From: a virus
Virus record (IMG/VR): IMGVR_UViG_3300047480_000301
Coordinates: 1-25,236 of that record
DNA: 25,236 bases
Strand: one strand, 5' to 3'
The notes beneath the pieces are model-generated. The model made no database searches, was not told the DNA's origin, and saw only the letters and a program-made list of their open reading frames with translations. Each line of letters opens with the position of its first letter. The first letter of the stretch is position 1. Shown in pieces: positions 16,428 to 25,236 of this stretch. The position numbers were made by a program, and so were the translations under genes.

Positions 16428-18814
16428 TGCATTGACAAAGGAATCTTATTCCTTGCCGCTTCCATCAATAAAGAGCTAAGGTCACGAGTTGTTCGGTTTA
16501 CACCTGCCTCATCACCAGCACTTTGTTGAGCCATTGATCGACCTGTCAAATCCTTCAATTCTTGGTTAAAGATTGCCTGACGCTGTTGGTCAATAGTTGT
16601 TGTTGGTTGTGGTGGAGGCGCACCTAATTCTGGTGGTAGCTCAACATTTGTTGACGGCATACTCATCAACTCTGGAGGTAATTCAAAGTCAGGAGGCAAC
16701 TCAATTGTTGGCTCTTGCATTGGTTGCTGAGTTTGTGTTGTTGGCAAAGCAGTAGTAGCTGCCGCAAATGGCAATACTGGGCTTGCTTTATCCAAATCAA
16801 CCAATGATTGCAAAGTATTCTTGCTTTGAGGTGAAATAGCCGCATTTTGCAAGAACTTCTTGCCTTCACTAGAAAGCAAAACATTCATCAATTGTTGCTC
16901 GGTCAAACCTTTATCTTTAAAGATATTGTTGACAACATCTGTAGTCAAACGAGTTGCTTTACCAAACTGGTAGCCACCAACTGTTCCTGCTAGTGCTTCG
17001 ATGTCACGAGAAATGGTGGGTGTTAGCAAAGTTTCTTCAGCTTGAGGTGCACCAATCTTAATCTTGCGAGTAAAGACAGCCGCATCTTTCATTCTGCGAG
17101 AGAACTCATTTGCATTTGTACCTAAAGCATCAACAACCTGACCAGCAAGGTTTGGATCGGTTGCTTTTACAGTATTCCATTTATCCGAAATAGCACCTAA
17201 ATCATAGGTAAAAGTGCCATCAGGTTGCTTTTTATAAGTGTCTTTTAAGAAGTCATCAAAGACTTTTTTATCAATTGCCTTCAATGATTCTGCACGATTT
17301 TCACCAACCCACTCTCTAAACTGTTGACGTTGGGCTGGATTTGTCTGTTGATAGGCTTTTGTTAGGTCTTCCAAGTTAATCTCATTCAAAGATTTATTTT
17401 GTAAGAACTTAGGAACACCTTGAGCGATCAAAGCGTCATATTCCTCTGAAGCCTTTTTGTATTGATCTCGTGCTTGAATAAGATAACCAGCAGCTTTTTT
17501 CTGACCAACATCGCCAGCTACTTTTGTGGTGTTCAACAAATCCTGTGTCAATCCGCCAAAAAGCGTAGAGTTAACCCGCTTCATGTCGTCCAATGCAAGC
17601 CCAGTTACTACAGAATCACCACCCTCTGCTTTCTTGCCAAACTCATGCAAAAATCCTTGAAAGCGTTGAACAGTAAGTTTTTCTGGTGACTTTGTGACTT
17701 TATATCCACCTCCACCAGGTATCTGGAATGATGTAGGAACTTGAACTTCTTTTGGCATACCTGCGGCATCCAAAATTGTTTCAGTTCGTGTTGTGTTTAC
17801 TGTAGTACCACCAGCTTTTGGCACATCAAAAGATGGAACTAACTTGTTTTCCAGTTTATTAAGGTAAGCAAGAACGCCATCATTATCTTGATATTGAGAA
17901 CGAAGTTTGTCTATTGCCGCACGAGTATTTGTTGTTTCAACAAAAGGTGTGTCACCCGCTTGTTTAAATGCCTTTTCAAAAGCATCATTGCCAGCCGTTC
18001 TACGAGCTTCTTTTACAGCATTAAGTTTGTCTTGTATGGTTTTAGCAATACCTGTAGCAGCCTCTTCTGAGGTTTGTGCAGAGCCTTTTGGTCGAATGCC
18101 TTTCAAAGCCTGTTTAGCGGCTTCTTGCTCCATTGCAGAAAACAACTCTGAGTACTTTGGATTTGTGCGAACCTTCTCAATCATGGCAGCAACTTCTGGA
18201 GAAGATGAGCCTTGACCACGAACCATGTATTTCTGGAACATATTTCGTTCAGAAGGATTTAACTCTCCCAAAAGTTCATCAGCCTTAGACATTAGCTTTC
18301 TGTCTTTAAAGGCTTTCCAACCAAACTGTGCAAGTTGTGTAAGGCCAACAACACCAACGGCAATATCTGGTGAAGACTGCAAAAGCGCACCTTCTTTTGA
18401 TGTTGCTTCAGGTGTCATGCCTGCAAACTCTAGTGTTCTCTCACGCAATGATGGTAATTTACCTGCCTCTTCGCCAAACAAACCTTTTTTGCCACTCACT
18501 AATTCTGACAATGAAGGAGAACGCTTTTCTTGGTAAAGGTTATAGCCACCTATTGCAAGGTCAGGAATGCCTGTAAGAAGCCCTGTAGCGGCAGAAGTAA
18601 TGCCAGAACCTAGTTCACCAATAAGCCCTGTAGACCGAATCTGACTTTGAATACGATCAATCTCTTTTGCATACTTGCTATTGATGATTGCACGAGAGTC
18701 GTTAGGAACTTCGCCACTTTTAATGGCGGCATTCAAACGATCTTTAGCAGAATTAAGCTGTTTTACAAGGGCATCGTATGCTTCTTGTCGTGTATTAGGA
18801 CGATTGTCAGCCAT
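16424..18814 (-). CDS. Large virion/internal protein (796 aa)
   Basis: 796 residues. An N-terminal helical charged part; a Gly/Ala region (IGELGSGITSAATGLLTG); then long Lys/Glu/Gln-rich helices (EAARRTAGNDAF-type segments near residue 270). Near the C-terminus a Pro-rich repeat (IELPPDFELPPELMSM and VELPPELGAPPP) precedes IDQQRQAIFNQELKDL. There is no catalytic motif I can name. Such composition and position, after two similar large genes and before lysis, fit internal virion or ejection proteins of podovirus-like phages. The start is set by TAAGGATTCATCATGGC. Confidence 0.7.
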   Translation of the reverse strand: MADNRPNTRQEAYDALVKQLNSAKDRLNAAIKSGEVPNDSRAIINSKYAKEIDRIQSQIRSTGLIGELGSGITSAATGLLTGIPDLAIGGYNLYQEKRSPSLSELVSGKKGLFGEEAGKLPSLRERTLEFAGMTPEATSKEGALLQSSPDIAVGVVGLTQLAQFGWKAFKDRKLMSKADELLGELNPSERNMFQKYMVRGQGSSSPEVAAMIEKVRTNPKYSELFSAMEQEAAKQALKGIRPKGSAQTSEEAATGIAKTIQDKLNAVKEARRTAGNDAFEKAFKQAGDTPFVETTNTRAAIDKLRSQYQDNDGVLAYLNKLENKLVPSFDVPKAGGTTVNTTRTETILDAAGMPKEVQVPTSFQIPGGGGYKVTKSPEKLTVQRFQGFLHEFGKKAEGGDSVVTGLALDDMKRVNSTLFGGLTQDLLNTTKVAGDVGQKKAAGYLIQARDQYKKASEEYDALIAQGVPKFLQNKSLNEINLEDLTKAYQQTNPAQRQQFREWVGENRAESLKAIDKKVFDDFLKDTYKKQPDGTFTYDLGAISDKWNTVKATDPNLAGQVVDALGTNANEFSRRMKDAAVFTRKIKIGAPQAEETLLTPTISRDIEALAGTVGGYQFGKATRLTTDVVNNIFKDKGLTEQQLMNVLLSSEGKKFLQNAAISPQSKNTLQSLVDLDKASPVLPFAAATTALPTTQTQQPMQEPTIELPPDFELPPELMSMPSTNVELPPELGAPPPQPTTTIDQQRQAIFNQELKDLTGRSMAQQSAGDEAGVNRTTRDLSSLLMEAARNKIPLSMQ

Positions 18815-18823
18815 GATGAATCC

Positions 18824-20140
18824 TTAAAGTTTTTTAGCGTCACGAAGAGCTTTTTCTGCTTGTGATCTAGTTACTGTAACGCCTTTGCTAGCATTATGCT
18901 GAATAACCAAATCAATCATTTGCTCACGACTCATCTCGCTTACTTTTGTAGTAGGTTTGGGGGTTTGTTTTTGTTCCGTTGGTTTAGCAGAAGGAGTAGG
19001 TTTTTCTTCTGGTTGACCTTGCCTTTGCAAAGAACCTCTACGAGCCTCCAATTCTTCTTTGTACCCAGCTTCAGCTTTCTTTAAATAATTAATAGCGCCC
19101 TGCATTCTTGCAGTACTCAGGAAAGTTGATGGCGATGCTATTTGCTGTTCTGCTCGTGTCGCATCATCTCTTGCCTGAACACCTTTAGCATTGTTAAGTA
19201 CAGTATTAACTCGCTCTTTAAATGCACGAGTAAATTCATCTTTTTTAACTTGATTTCCAACTTCCTGACCACCAAATATTGGAGGAACAACAGCGCCTAA
19301 AAAGTCAAATGTATTTGATGCCGCATTGAACTTAACTTCCCCTGACTTTAATAAGTTTGAAAATTGGTCTAATTGAGGAGAGGTTTTCTCAAGTTTTACT
19401 AAATCTGCTTCAATATCAGCGATCTCTCTTTGTGAAGCCGCAGGTATATTACCAGCAGTTACCTGTTGTTTAGTTGCTTTAGGTACAGCAACACCACCTT
19501 CAGCTTCAGTCTTAGCCATAGCCTTAAATGTCTCAGGAAAGGCTTTAGACGGGTCTGTAGCGGGAATGGTAACTGTCTGACCACTTGCTTGATCGAAGAA
19601 GCTACGAGGTTTAGCAAGAATCTGAGCCGCCATATTAGCGTTAGACAACTCAGTTTTAGTTGGCTCTTTGCCTTCTTGAATTTTTGTTTCAACAAGACGT
19701 AAATCAGCAATGTAACGCTCTTCACCAGTAAGTTTTTGAGGTTGCATAGCCTTAAGTGTTTGGGCTTGTTGCAAAGCAATCTTGGATGCAGATTCTTGCA
19801 AAGACCTTGCTCTATCAATAAGACCTGCTGCTAGTTGTGCATCACCTGAAGAAGTTGCTATTTTTGCTCCTTCAATCAATGATTTAGGGTCTGTCAGATC
19901 AAGTTGAGTCAATAGTTGCTGACGCTGTGTTATTTTTTGCAGTTGTGGGTCTTGAACACCCATAGCACCCGCAATGCCACGACCTAATTGACCAACACTT
20001 GCCTGTAATCCAGCTTGAGCTGCAGCACCTGGCGATAGTTGAGCCAACGCCATACCACGGCTTAAGTCTTGTTGGTATTGTTGGTTTTGATACATTTGTG
20101 GAGTCAAACCAAATAAACCCGCTACGATACTTTCTGCCAT
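18824..20140 (-). CDS. Virion-associated Gln/Ala-rich protein (438 aa)
   Basis: 438 residues: MAESIVAGLFGLTPQMYQNQ, then very Gln/Ala-rich helices (RGMALAQLSPGAAAQAGLQA), a middle rich in Lys/Glu/Gln, and a C-terminal Pro/Lys linker (EEKPTPSAKPTEQKQTPKP) leading to MIDLVIQHNASKGVTVTRSQ. Resembles internal or portal-vertex-associated proteins of podovirus-like phages. Starts after TAAGGAATCATCATGGC, almost the same linker as before the next gene. Confidence 0.7.
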   Translation of the reverse strand: MAESIVAGLFGLTPQMYQNQQYQQDLSRGMALAQLSPGAAAQAGLQASVGQLGRGIAGAMGVQDPQLQKITQRQQLLTQLDLTDPKSLIEGAKIATSSGDAQLAAGLIDRARSLQESASKIALQQAQTLKAMQPQKLTGEERYIADLRLVETKIQEGKEPTKTELSNANMAAQILAKPRSFFDQASGQTVTIPATDPSKAFPETFKAMAKTEAEGGVAVPKATKQQVTAGNIPAASQREIADIEADLVKLEKTSPQLDQFSNLLKSGEVKFNAASNTFDFLGAVVPPIFGGQEVGNQVKKDEFTRAFKERVNTVLNNAKGVQARDDATRAEQQIASPSTFLSTARMQGAINYLKKAEAGYKEELEARRGSLQRQGQPEEKPTPSAKPTEQKQTPKPTTKVSEMSREQMIDLVIQHNASKGVTVTRSQAEKALRDAKKL

Positions 20141-20149
20141 GATGATTCC

Positions 20150-23100
20150 TTATAAGAACAAGCCAAGGTCTTGATTGCCATACGCTAATCCAGTACCAAA
20201 ACCAGACGAACCTAATCCTGTTTGACCAAACGCAGATTGAAGGCCTGACAATCCACCGCTAAACAAACCAGTTAATGACTGACCAATCATAGCGTTAGGA
20301 TTACCTGCGGCAGTTAAGCCTTGAGCCAAAAGGTTGCGTGTAGCATCATCACTTGTTGCTAAACCTGCGCTTAATTGCGCACCTTTAAGACCTAGTTGAC
20401 CAACATTAAACCCTGCTTGTGAGCCAATTTGTCCTAAGTTAACACCCATGTTGTAAGGTTGTTGACCTAAAGTCTCTAAGTTTTGGGCTTGCCCCAAAGC
20501 AGTCGTATATGGAGCATAAGCCGCTTGTTGACCTGCGTAGTACTGACCCATAGTCTGCGCACCAGTACCCAAGAGTCCAGCACCGAATGCGACTTGTTGT
20601 TGACCAGCTTGTTGAGCATTAGCCGCCAATTGAGCCTCTTGTTGAGCACGGGCGTTATACAGAGCTTGCAACTCAGGAGTAGTAGCCCCCATAGTGCCGC
20701 CTTGAGCTACTGCCAAACCACCACGACCTTGTTGTTGCAGTTTGTTTTGCAGATTTGCCAACTCCAACTCACGACCTGGTTGCAACAAAGCCATCTGTTG
20801 ATTCAGATAGTTCTGAGCAACTTGTTCAGGAGATTGAGCAATATACTGATTACCCAAGCTAAACAAACGTTGCGCACCAGTTTGTAAAGGAGCAAATTGA
20901 GCCTGTGCACCCTCTGCTTGTGTCAAACCTTGATTAGACAAAGCCATCAAGCGATCTTGTTGAGCTTTTACATCAGGTGTTAAAGAATAACCAGCGCTTG
21001 ATAATCTACCAGTTGCAGGATCAAAACCAAACTGAGAAGTTCCAAACCTAGTTGTCATGCCAATAGGTCGGAATTGAGCAGCATCTTTAGCCGCTTTTGT
21101 CTCAGCATCAATCATTGCTTGCGCACGTTGAGCCGCTTCTCTTGACGTTTGCATCTGCAAGAGATTACCCGCAGTACCAAGACCCCCAGAGATCAAGTTA
21201 GGCAATCCTGATAACAAATTAGACAAACCTAAAGTCCCTGCCGTGTTTAGCAAAGGATTAGAGTTTGTAGTTTGAGTTGGTATTTCAGGCAATGTTAATG
21301 GCGTACTTGGTTGAATCAATGGAATTGTTGCAGCAGTAATATCACTAGTAATGCTAGATTGTCTTGGTGCAGTAATAGTCTGAGTTGGAAGCGAAGGAGT
21401 AACCAAGCCCGCAGCAATGGCGGCCACATCTTGTGTAGTTACAGGTTTATTGCTGGTAATAATCTGCTCTGCAACACTATTGGTAATGTTTGGTGAAACA
21501 GCAGAAACAGCACCAACCAAATCAGAAACCTTTAAGTTCTGACCACTTGTAATCAATACTTGTGCTTGTGTTTGCGCTTGTTGAACAGTTACATTAGGTA
21601 CAGTTGCAAGAATCGCATTTGTGATCTCTTGTGCTGTAGCAGGTTTATTTGCTGTAACTTGTACATTTGCTAAGTTAGCAGGAGTTCCTACATTAGTTGC
21701 AAGTTGGTTATTAACGAGATTAAGGATTCCTTGATCCACCATTTGTGGCTGTGCTGTACCAGTTACATTTACAGTACCACCCTGTGTTACTGGAGTAGTT
21801 GTTGCAGTTGTTACAGGTGAAGTTGGAGTAGCCAAGCTACTTAATAAACCGCCAGTACTAATCGCAGGAGTTGCAGCACCAGTAACATTTACAGCACCTG
21901 CTGTTGGCAATGTTGATACAGGAGTGCCTGTTAAAGAAGATATTGCTCTTTCAACAACGATGTCGTTATAACCACCAGCCGACAAAGTATCAGCAATTTG
22001 AGTTGTTGATAAACCTTGGCTTGCTAAGTTTTTAGCATCTACAGCAGCAAACTGACGTTCTGTCATGCCAGGGTCTGCAATAGAGCCAGTAGCAAGATAA
22101 TTGTCTAATGCGGATGCACCATAAGAAGCCGCACCACCAAGCAAAGCACCTTTAAGAATATCTTGTCCTGTGCCGCCTGCCAATGCAGTTGTACCACCAC
22201 CAATAGTCGCTCCAGTTAGACCTGCTAACGTAGAGCCAGTAGTACCTGTTAAGCCTCCGAGAAGACCTGTAAGACCAGGCAAGCCAACAGTAGAAGCAGC
22301 CAATCCAACAACAGGAGCAGCAGCCGCCAATAAACCTTTATCACCACCACCTGCGAAAGTGCCTGAGTCAATTACTTCACCAGTTTTGGGGTTAACTGTT
22401 TGCCAGTTAGCAGGATTATTAGGGTCTACTTTAGTCTCATAAACAACTTGAGGAACACCAGCAATCTGCTCTTCAATGTTGTCGCCTTCAATGACATTGC
22501 CACGAACACCAGGAATTGCCTTAACCAAGGACTGAGCAACCACAGGATTAGAAGCAGCCTGAACAATAACTGGAGGAGTTGTATCTACAGTATTTGTCTT
22601 CTGTACTTGGGCAATTGCTTGTGGCGTACTAGATGGAACTTCATTCTTAAACTGAGATAAAGCATCGATAACTGACTGGTTATAGATTGATGTTCCTTCA
22701 GCGTTTGTATGCAAAGCATCTACTAACAATTTCTTGTTTTGCAGAATCTCGCCTTGTGTACCAACCAAAGCAACATTAGAGTTAGCTTTAGCTACATCTT
22801 TGTAAATTTGGTCAACTTCTGGATTAAAGTTGTTGTTGATAACATCTTCAACAGATTTGGCATAAGGAGAACCAGTCAAGACAACATTAACACCTTGGTC
22901 GCCCAAAGTCTTAACGATCTGGTTTAGGTTATCTTTAACAACACCTTTATCTACACCAGTAATGAAGTCAACACCACCTGCTTGCAAGTAAACAGTAGCA
23001 TTAGGGTCAAACTGACCACCACCTGCCAAGAATGTATTTAGTTGATTTAAGGTATCGGTAGTAGTAGAGCCAGCAACAGCATAATTAGCCGTCTGTTGAC

Positions 23101-23365
23101 CAGTAGCCTCAGTAAGTTGGTTCTGTAAAGCTGTATTAGAGCTATTCCAACTAGCACCAGCCATAATGTTTCCACTTAGCAAACCACCTGATTTGCCTCC
23201 AGTAGCAACCGCTACATCTTCTGGAGAAATACCATATTGAGCCATCTGAGCTTGTGTTTGAGCTGCAGTTGGATTAGTAGCTAAGAAGTCATTGATGTTC
23301 TTATAAACATCAGCCTCTGACATACCATTTGCCAAAGCCCATTGCATTGCTGGTGATAAAGCCAT
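20150..23365 (-). CDS. 1071-residue virion protein with SGNH-hydrolase-like N-terminal domain
   Basis: 1071 residues. The region about residues 50-235 follows the SGNH/GDSL plan: YAVAGSTTTDTLNQL (block II glycine 99), VYLQAGGVDFITG (block III place, with Val132 where Asn is usual) and VDALHTNAEG (D216xxH219, block V). The nucleophile block is not clear (GGKS near 57 or GNIMAG near 65). Then come Gly/Ala-rich hydrophobic repeats, 31-37-residue Thr/Val-rich repeats around 570-655, and a long Gln/Ala-rich C-terminus. Probably an internal or tail-associated virion protein; the domain may be enzymatically degenerate. AGGAGAAAATT precedes the ATG. Confidence 0.72.
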   Translation of the reverse strand: MALSPAMQWALANGMSEADVYKNINDFLATNPTAAQTQAQMAQYGISPEDVAVATGGKSGGLLSGNIMAGASWNSSNTALQNQLTEATGQQTANYAVAGSTTTDTLNQLNTFLAGGGQFDPNATVYLQAGGVDFITGVDKGVVKDNLNQIVKTLGDQGVNVVLTGSPYAKSVEDVINNNFNPEVDQIYKDVAKANSNVALVGTQGEILQNKKLLVDALHTNAEGTSIYNQSVIDALSQFKNEVPSSTPQAIAQVQKTNTVDTTPPVIVQAASNPVVAQSLVKAIPGVRGNVIEGDNIEEQIAGVPQVVYETKVDPNNPANWQTVNPKTGEVIDSGTFAGGGDKGLLAAAAPVVGLAASTVGLPGLTGLLGGLTGTTGSTLAGLTGATIGGGTTALAGGTGQDILKGALLGGAASYGASALDNYLATGSIADPGMTERQFAAVDAKNLASQGLSTTQIADTLSAGGYNDIVVERAISSLTGTPVSTLPTAGAVNVTGAATPAISTGGLLSSLATPTSPVTTATTTPVTQGGTVNVTGTAQPQMVDQGILNLVNNQLATNVGTPANLANVQVTANKPATAQEITNAILATVPNVTVQQAQTQAQVLITSGQNLKVSDLVGAVSAVSPNITNSVAEQIITSNKPVTTQDVAAIAAGLVTPSLPTQTITAPRQSSITSDITAATIPLIQPSTPLTLPEIPTQTTNSNPLLNTAGTLGLSNLLSGLPNLISGGLGTAGNLLQMQTSREAAQRAQAMIDAETKAAKDAAQFRPIGMTTRFGTSQFGFDPATGRLSSAGYSLTPDVKAQQDRLMALSNQGLTQAEGAQAQFAPLQTGAQRLFSLGNQYIAQSPEQVAQNYLNQQMALLQPGRELELANLQNKLQQQGRGGLAVAQGGTMGATTPELQALYNARAQQEAQLAANAQQAGQQQVAFGAGLLGTGAQTMGQYYAGQQAAYAPYTTALGQAQNLETLGQQPYNMGVNLGQIGSQAGFNVGQLGLKGAQLSAGLATSDDATRNLLAQGLTAAGNPNAMIGQSLTGLFSGGLSGLQSAFGQTGLGSSGFGTGLAYGNQDLGLFL

Positions 23366-23383
23366 AATTTTCTCCTGTATATA

Positions 23384-23872
23384 TTATGGCATTTCTGGCC
23401 ATGTAATTGTCCAAGGAAATCCTGTTTGGTCAGGAACATCCCTCAATGCTTGGCAGTAGTCTTTCCACTCTTGTGAAGGTGTCATATCACTGCGGAATCT
23501 CCAGTCAGTTTCAGCCAACTTAGCATCACGAGTTGCTCGAACACTCTTAGCCTGTTCAGCATCCTTAGAAGCCTTATAAGCAGTTTCGTGCTGTAGTGCT
23601 GTGGTAGTTACACCATCCTCAACAGTATCGATAAAGGTAGGGCCTAACACATACTTTGTGTACCACTTGCCATCAATCTGCTCAACACCTTGTGCTTGAG
23701 AGTATTGGTAAACAGTTCCACCTGTAGCTTGTGCGCCTTCAAAGACTACATCAGCCCCTAGATCATTGATGAGAGCCTCGCTCAATTGTTGTGGCATTGA
23801 TGTGTTTGGGTGTAATGCACGAAATTCACTTTCGTACATTACAGCGCCAGTTGATCTAATTCTTACTTGCAT
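23384..23872 (-). CDS. Tail fibre assembly chaperone-like protein
   Basis: 162 residues. The C-terminal signature RDAKLAETDWRFRSDMTPS, then EWKDYCQALRDVPDQTGFPW, is that of phage tail assembly chaperones (Phage_tail_APC/DUF4376-type), which fold or attach tail fibres and are encoded next to the fibre gene, as here. The N-terminus is beta-rich (QVRIRSTGAVMYESEFRA). AAAGGACTTAT precedes the ATG. The call is well supported by the C-terminal motif. Confidence 0.85.
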   Translation of the reverse strand: MQVRIRSTGAVMYESEFRALHPNTSMPQQLSEALINDLGADVVFEGAQATGGTVYQYSQAQGVEQIDGKWYTKYVLGPTFIDTVEDGVTTTALQHETAYKASKDAEQAKSVRATRDAKLAETDWRFRSDMTPSQEWKDYCQALRDVPDQTGFPWTITWPEMP

Positions 23873-23881
23873 ATAAGTCCT

Positions 23882-25236
23882 TTAAGCAATTGCTAAAAAT
23901 ATGAATGTGCCACCAGAGGCATTGATAGCTGCTGGCGCAGTGCTGCTGATCTCAAACCCTGCGCTGTATGTGTCAATGTAGTCGGTGCTTGTCACTTCAG
24001 CGGCTGTGCTGTTGAGCAACAGGTAGGGGTCATTGCCAGCCACAATGCCTCTTGCTGAGTCCCACACATACCAGTCGCCAGTTGAGTCGGTGCGCTTGAT
24101 TAGGACAAACCTAGCACCGCCTGTGAAGCCACAATCAACTTGCTGAGTAGTGCCTGTGCCTGTGTAAGAACCAACCTTTGAGACGCCTGCGCAGGTTGCA
24201 AAGAGGTAAGCAACGTAGGTTTTACCTGATGTATTTGTAGACGGCACACCTGCACCAACCAACCAAGGATTAAAGTAGACCGATGTTGTGTATGTTTGAT
24301 AAGCACCCGCTGTGTCAAGATACCCTGTAATTGTGGTATTTAATTCCATCCCATACCTCAAATTTGGGCTAGAAGAACCATTTAAGGCGCACATAACCTT
24401 CCAGTTAGTTGCACCATTTCTCTCTTTCAAAATTATTAGTTCTGGGATGACTTTTAAATTATGACTAACTTGAGTCGTTGTGCTTGTTCCCGTCCCTGTA
24501 TAGCACACCACATCCATAAAGCTGGGGGCACGTCTACCCGTCCACATTGCATAAATAGATGTAGGTGTTCCAGCAGTTTGATTAAAACCTAATTGATTAT
24601 CCCAATAGTTTGTTGAATCAACAATTTCAGCGGCAGTTGAACTTGTTGACAAGCGATTACCGCCAGTCAGCCTCGTTCTTGCATTAACGTTAATAGATGC
24701 ACCATTTCTATAACCAATCCACTCCATATCAGCAGGTGCGCCTAAATAACCCATGATGTTTGAGTTGGGCGTCCATTCCAAAGCAGGGTTAAACACACTC
24801 GTCCCACTCGTAGGCACTTTCATCGGGCCTCTACGAATGGCTATGTAGATGTAATTTTCGCCTTCAGAGTTTGTTTCGGTTGAACTTACTGTAAGCTCAA
24901 AACCTGTTGCTGTTGGTCTAACAAAATTAACAGTTGATGTTTCTGCGGCAGATAAATTTGGATTTAAAACAGGATCATTTGGAGTCCCACCAACAGGTGC
25001 AGCCGCCATCCCCCTCATAACATCAAAAAGCATCCAATTGCCGGTACTAATATTTTTAATTAGTAACCATTGTGGCTCATAGCCAAGTGTTACTGTGTTT
25101 GAGGTTGTTCCGCTGCCGGTATAAGACCCACACGAAATCACATTGTCTGTACCAGTCAGACCAAAGCCTCCTGCGTTGTGGGCGAATAGGTAGGCGACGT
25201 AAGTGCTACCAGTTTCATTTACAGCAATACTATTTC
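23882..25236 (-). CDS. Tail fibre / receptor-binding protein with tandem DUF7483-like repeats (partial)
   Basis: At least 451 codons, still open at the right edge, so the N-terminus is missing. Three related units follow one another: each has a SYTGTGT-like strand, a LIKRTDSTGDWYVWDSARG-like strand pair and a YVAYLFA/IFLAIA ending. Examples are VISCGSYTGSGTTS, DVVCYTGTGTSTT and KVGSYTGTGTTQQ. This is the repetitive beta-rich fabric of phage distal tail fibres. Ends just before the chaperone gene. Internal GTG at 25141 is not the true start because the upstream frame (TGSTYVAYLFAHNAGG) is open and homologous to the other repeats. Confidence 0.82.
   Translation of the reverse strand, partial: NSIAVNETGSTYVAYLFAHNAGGFGLTGTDNVISCGSYTGSGTTSNTVTLGYEPQWLLIKNISTGNWMLFDVMRGMAAAPVGGTPNDPVLNPNLSAAETSTVNFVRPTATGFELTVSSTETNSEGENYIYIAIRRGPMKVPTSGTSVFNPALEWTPNSNIMGYLGAPADMEWIGYRNGASINVNARTRLTGGNRLSTSSTAAEIVDSTNYWDNQLGFNQTAGTPTSIYAMWTGRRAPSFMDVVCYTGTGTSTTTQVSHNLKVIPELIILKERNGATNWKVMCALNGSSSPNLRYGMELNTTITGYLDTAGAYQTYTTSVYFNPWLVGAGVPSTNTSGKTYVAYLFATCAGVSKVGSYTGTGTTQQVDCGFTGGARFVLIKRTDSTGDWYVWDSARGIVAGNDPYLLLNSTAAEVTSTDYIDTYSAGFEISSTAPAAINASGGTFIFLAIA

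Noticed and set aside
19459-19818. A 119-codon minus-strand frame inside the 438-residue gene
   Set aside because: Leu/Lys-rich composition typical of a shifted frame; fully embedded with no start signal.
20483-20887. A 134-codon plus-strand open frame, and many others opposite the virion genes
   Set aside because: They are opposite-strand shadows of Gln/Ala-rich coding sequence, with no ribosome-binding site or operon context.
25100-25141. GTG at 25141 as start of the tail fibre
   Set aside because: The frame is open upstream to the window edge and encodes a repeat-like YVAYLFAHNAGG segment matching the other units.

Overview
The window is a stretch of a tailed bacteriophage genome (Caudoviricetes). 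It is AT-leaning and very tightly packed, in the style of phages recovered from freshwater metagenomes. Evidence: a terminase large-subunit start with a Walker A motif, a small-terminase-like gene, a complete lysis cassette (holin-like protein, nested Rz/Rz1 spanins, GH19 endolysin), very large Gln/Ala-rich virion proteins, a tail-assembly chaperone and a repetitive tail-fibre gene. There are no rRNA, tRNA or bacterial housekeeping genes. An RNA polymerase alpha-CTD-like domain and a beta-clamp-like protein, both resembling the proteobacterial versions, suggest a proteobacterial host; that is inference.

Layout: (1) 1-1255, leftward packaging module (terL, a small linker gene, small terminase) behind a 292-bp leader with operator-like palindromes and a G-quadruplex motif, then one unknown gene. 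(2) 1256-3212, rightward module from a divergent promoter region: small unknown genes, a shortened beta sliding clamp and a very acidic protein, closed by a clear rho-independent terminator. (3) 3249-11144, a long leftward operon of about 26 genes: replication initiator (O-like), helicase-loader-like (P-like), DNA methyltransferase, RusA resolvase, many tiny accessory proteins including shuffled paralogues and an HNH/AP2 homing endonuclease, and a Ref/HNH-like nuclease. (4) 11263-13646, rightward recombination and nucleotide module: Erf-type annealing protein, ribbon-helix-helix protein, SSB-like protein with an acidic tip, winged-helix protein, MazG. (5) 13636-25236, leftward late module, read in transcription order from the right edge: tail fibre, tail-assembly chaperone, three large virion proteins, several micro-membrane proteins, a lipoprotein, then lysis.

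The genes are joined by at least 25 four-base stop/start overlaps (ATGA, GTGA, TTGA). I used these to recover nine genes shorter than 60 codons. The replication genes (initiator, loader, clamp piece, SSB-like, Erf, RusA, MazG) form a plausible phage replication-recombination set working with the host replisome. The main points for a second look are the roughly 1.5-domain beta clamp that keeps the partner-peptide cleft, the alpha-CTD-like fusion, the candidate operator/G4 leader of the packaging operon, a RusA with a substituted catalytic Asp, and modular shuffling among the small accessory genes. All functional calls come from reading the sequence without database searches.
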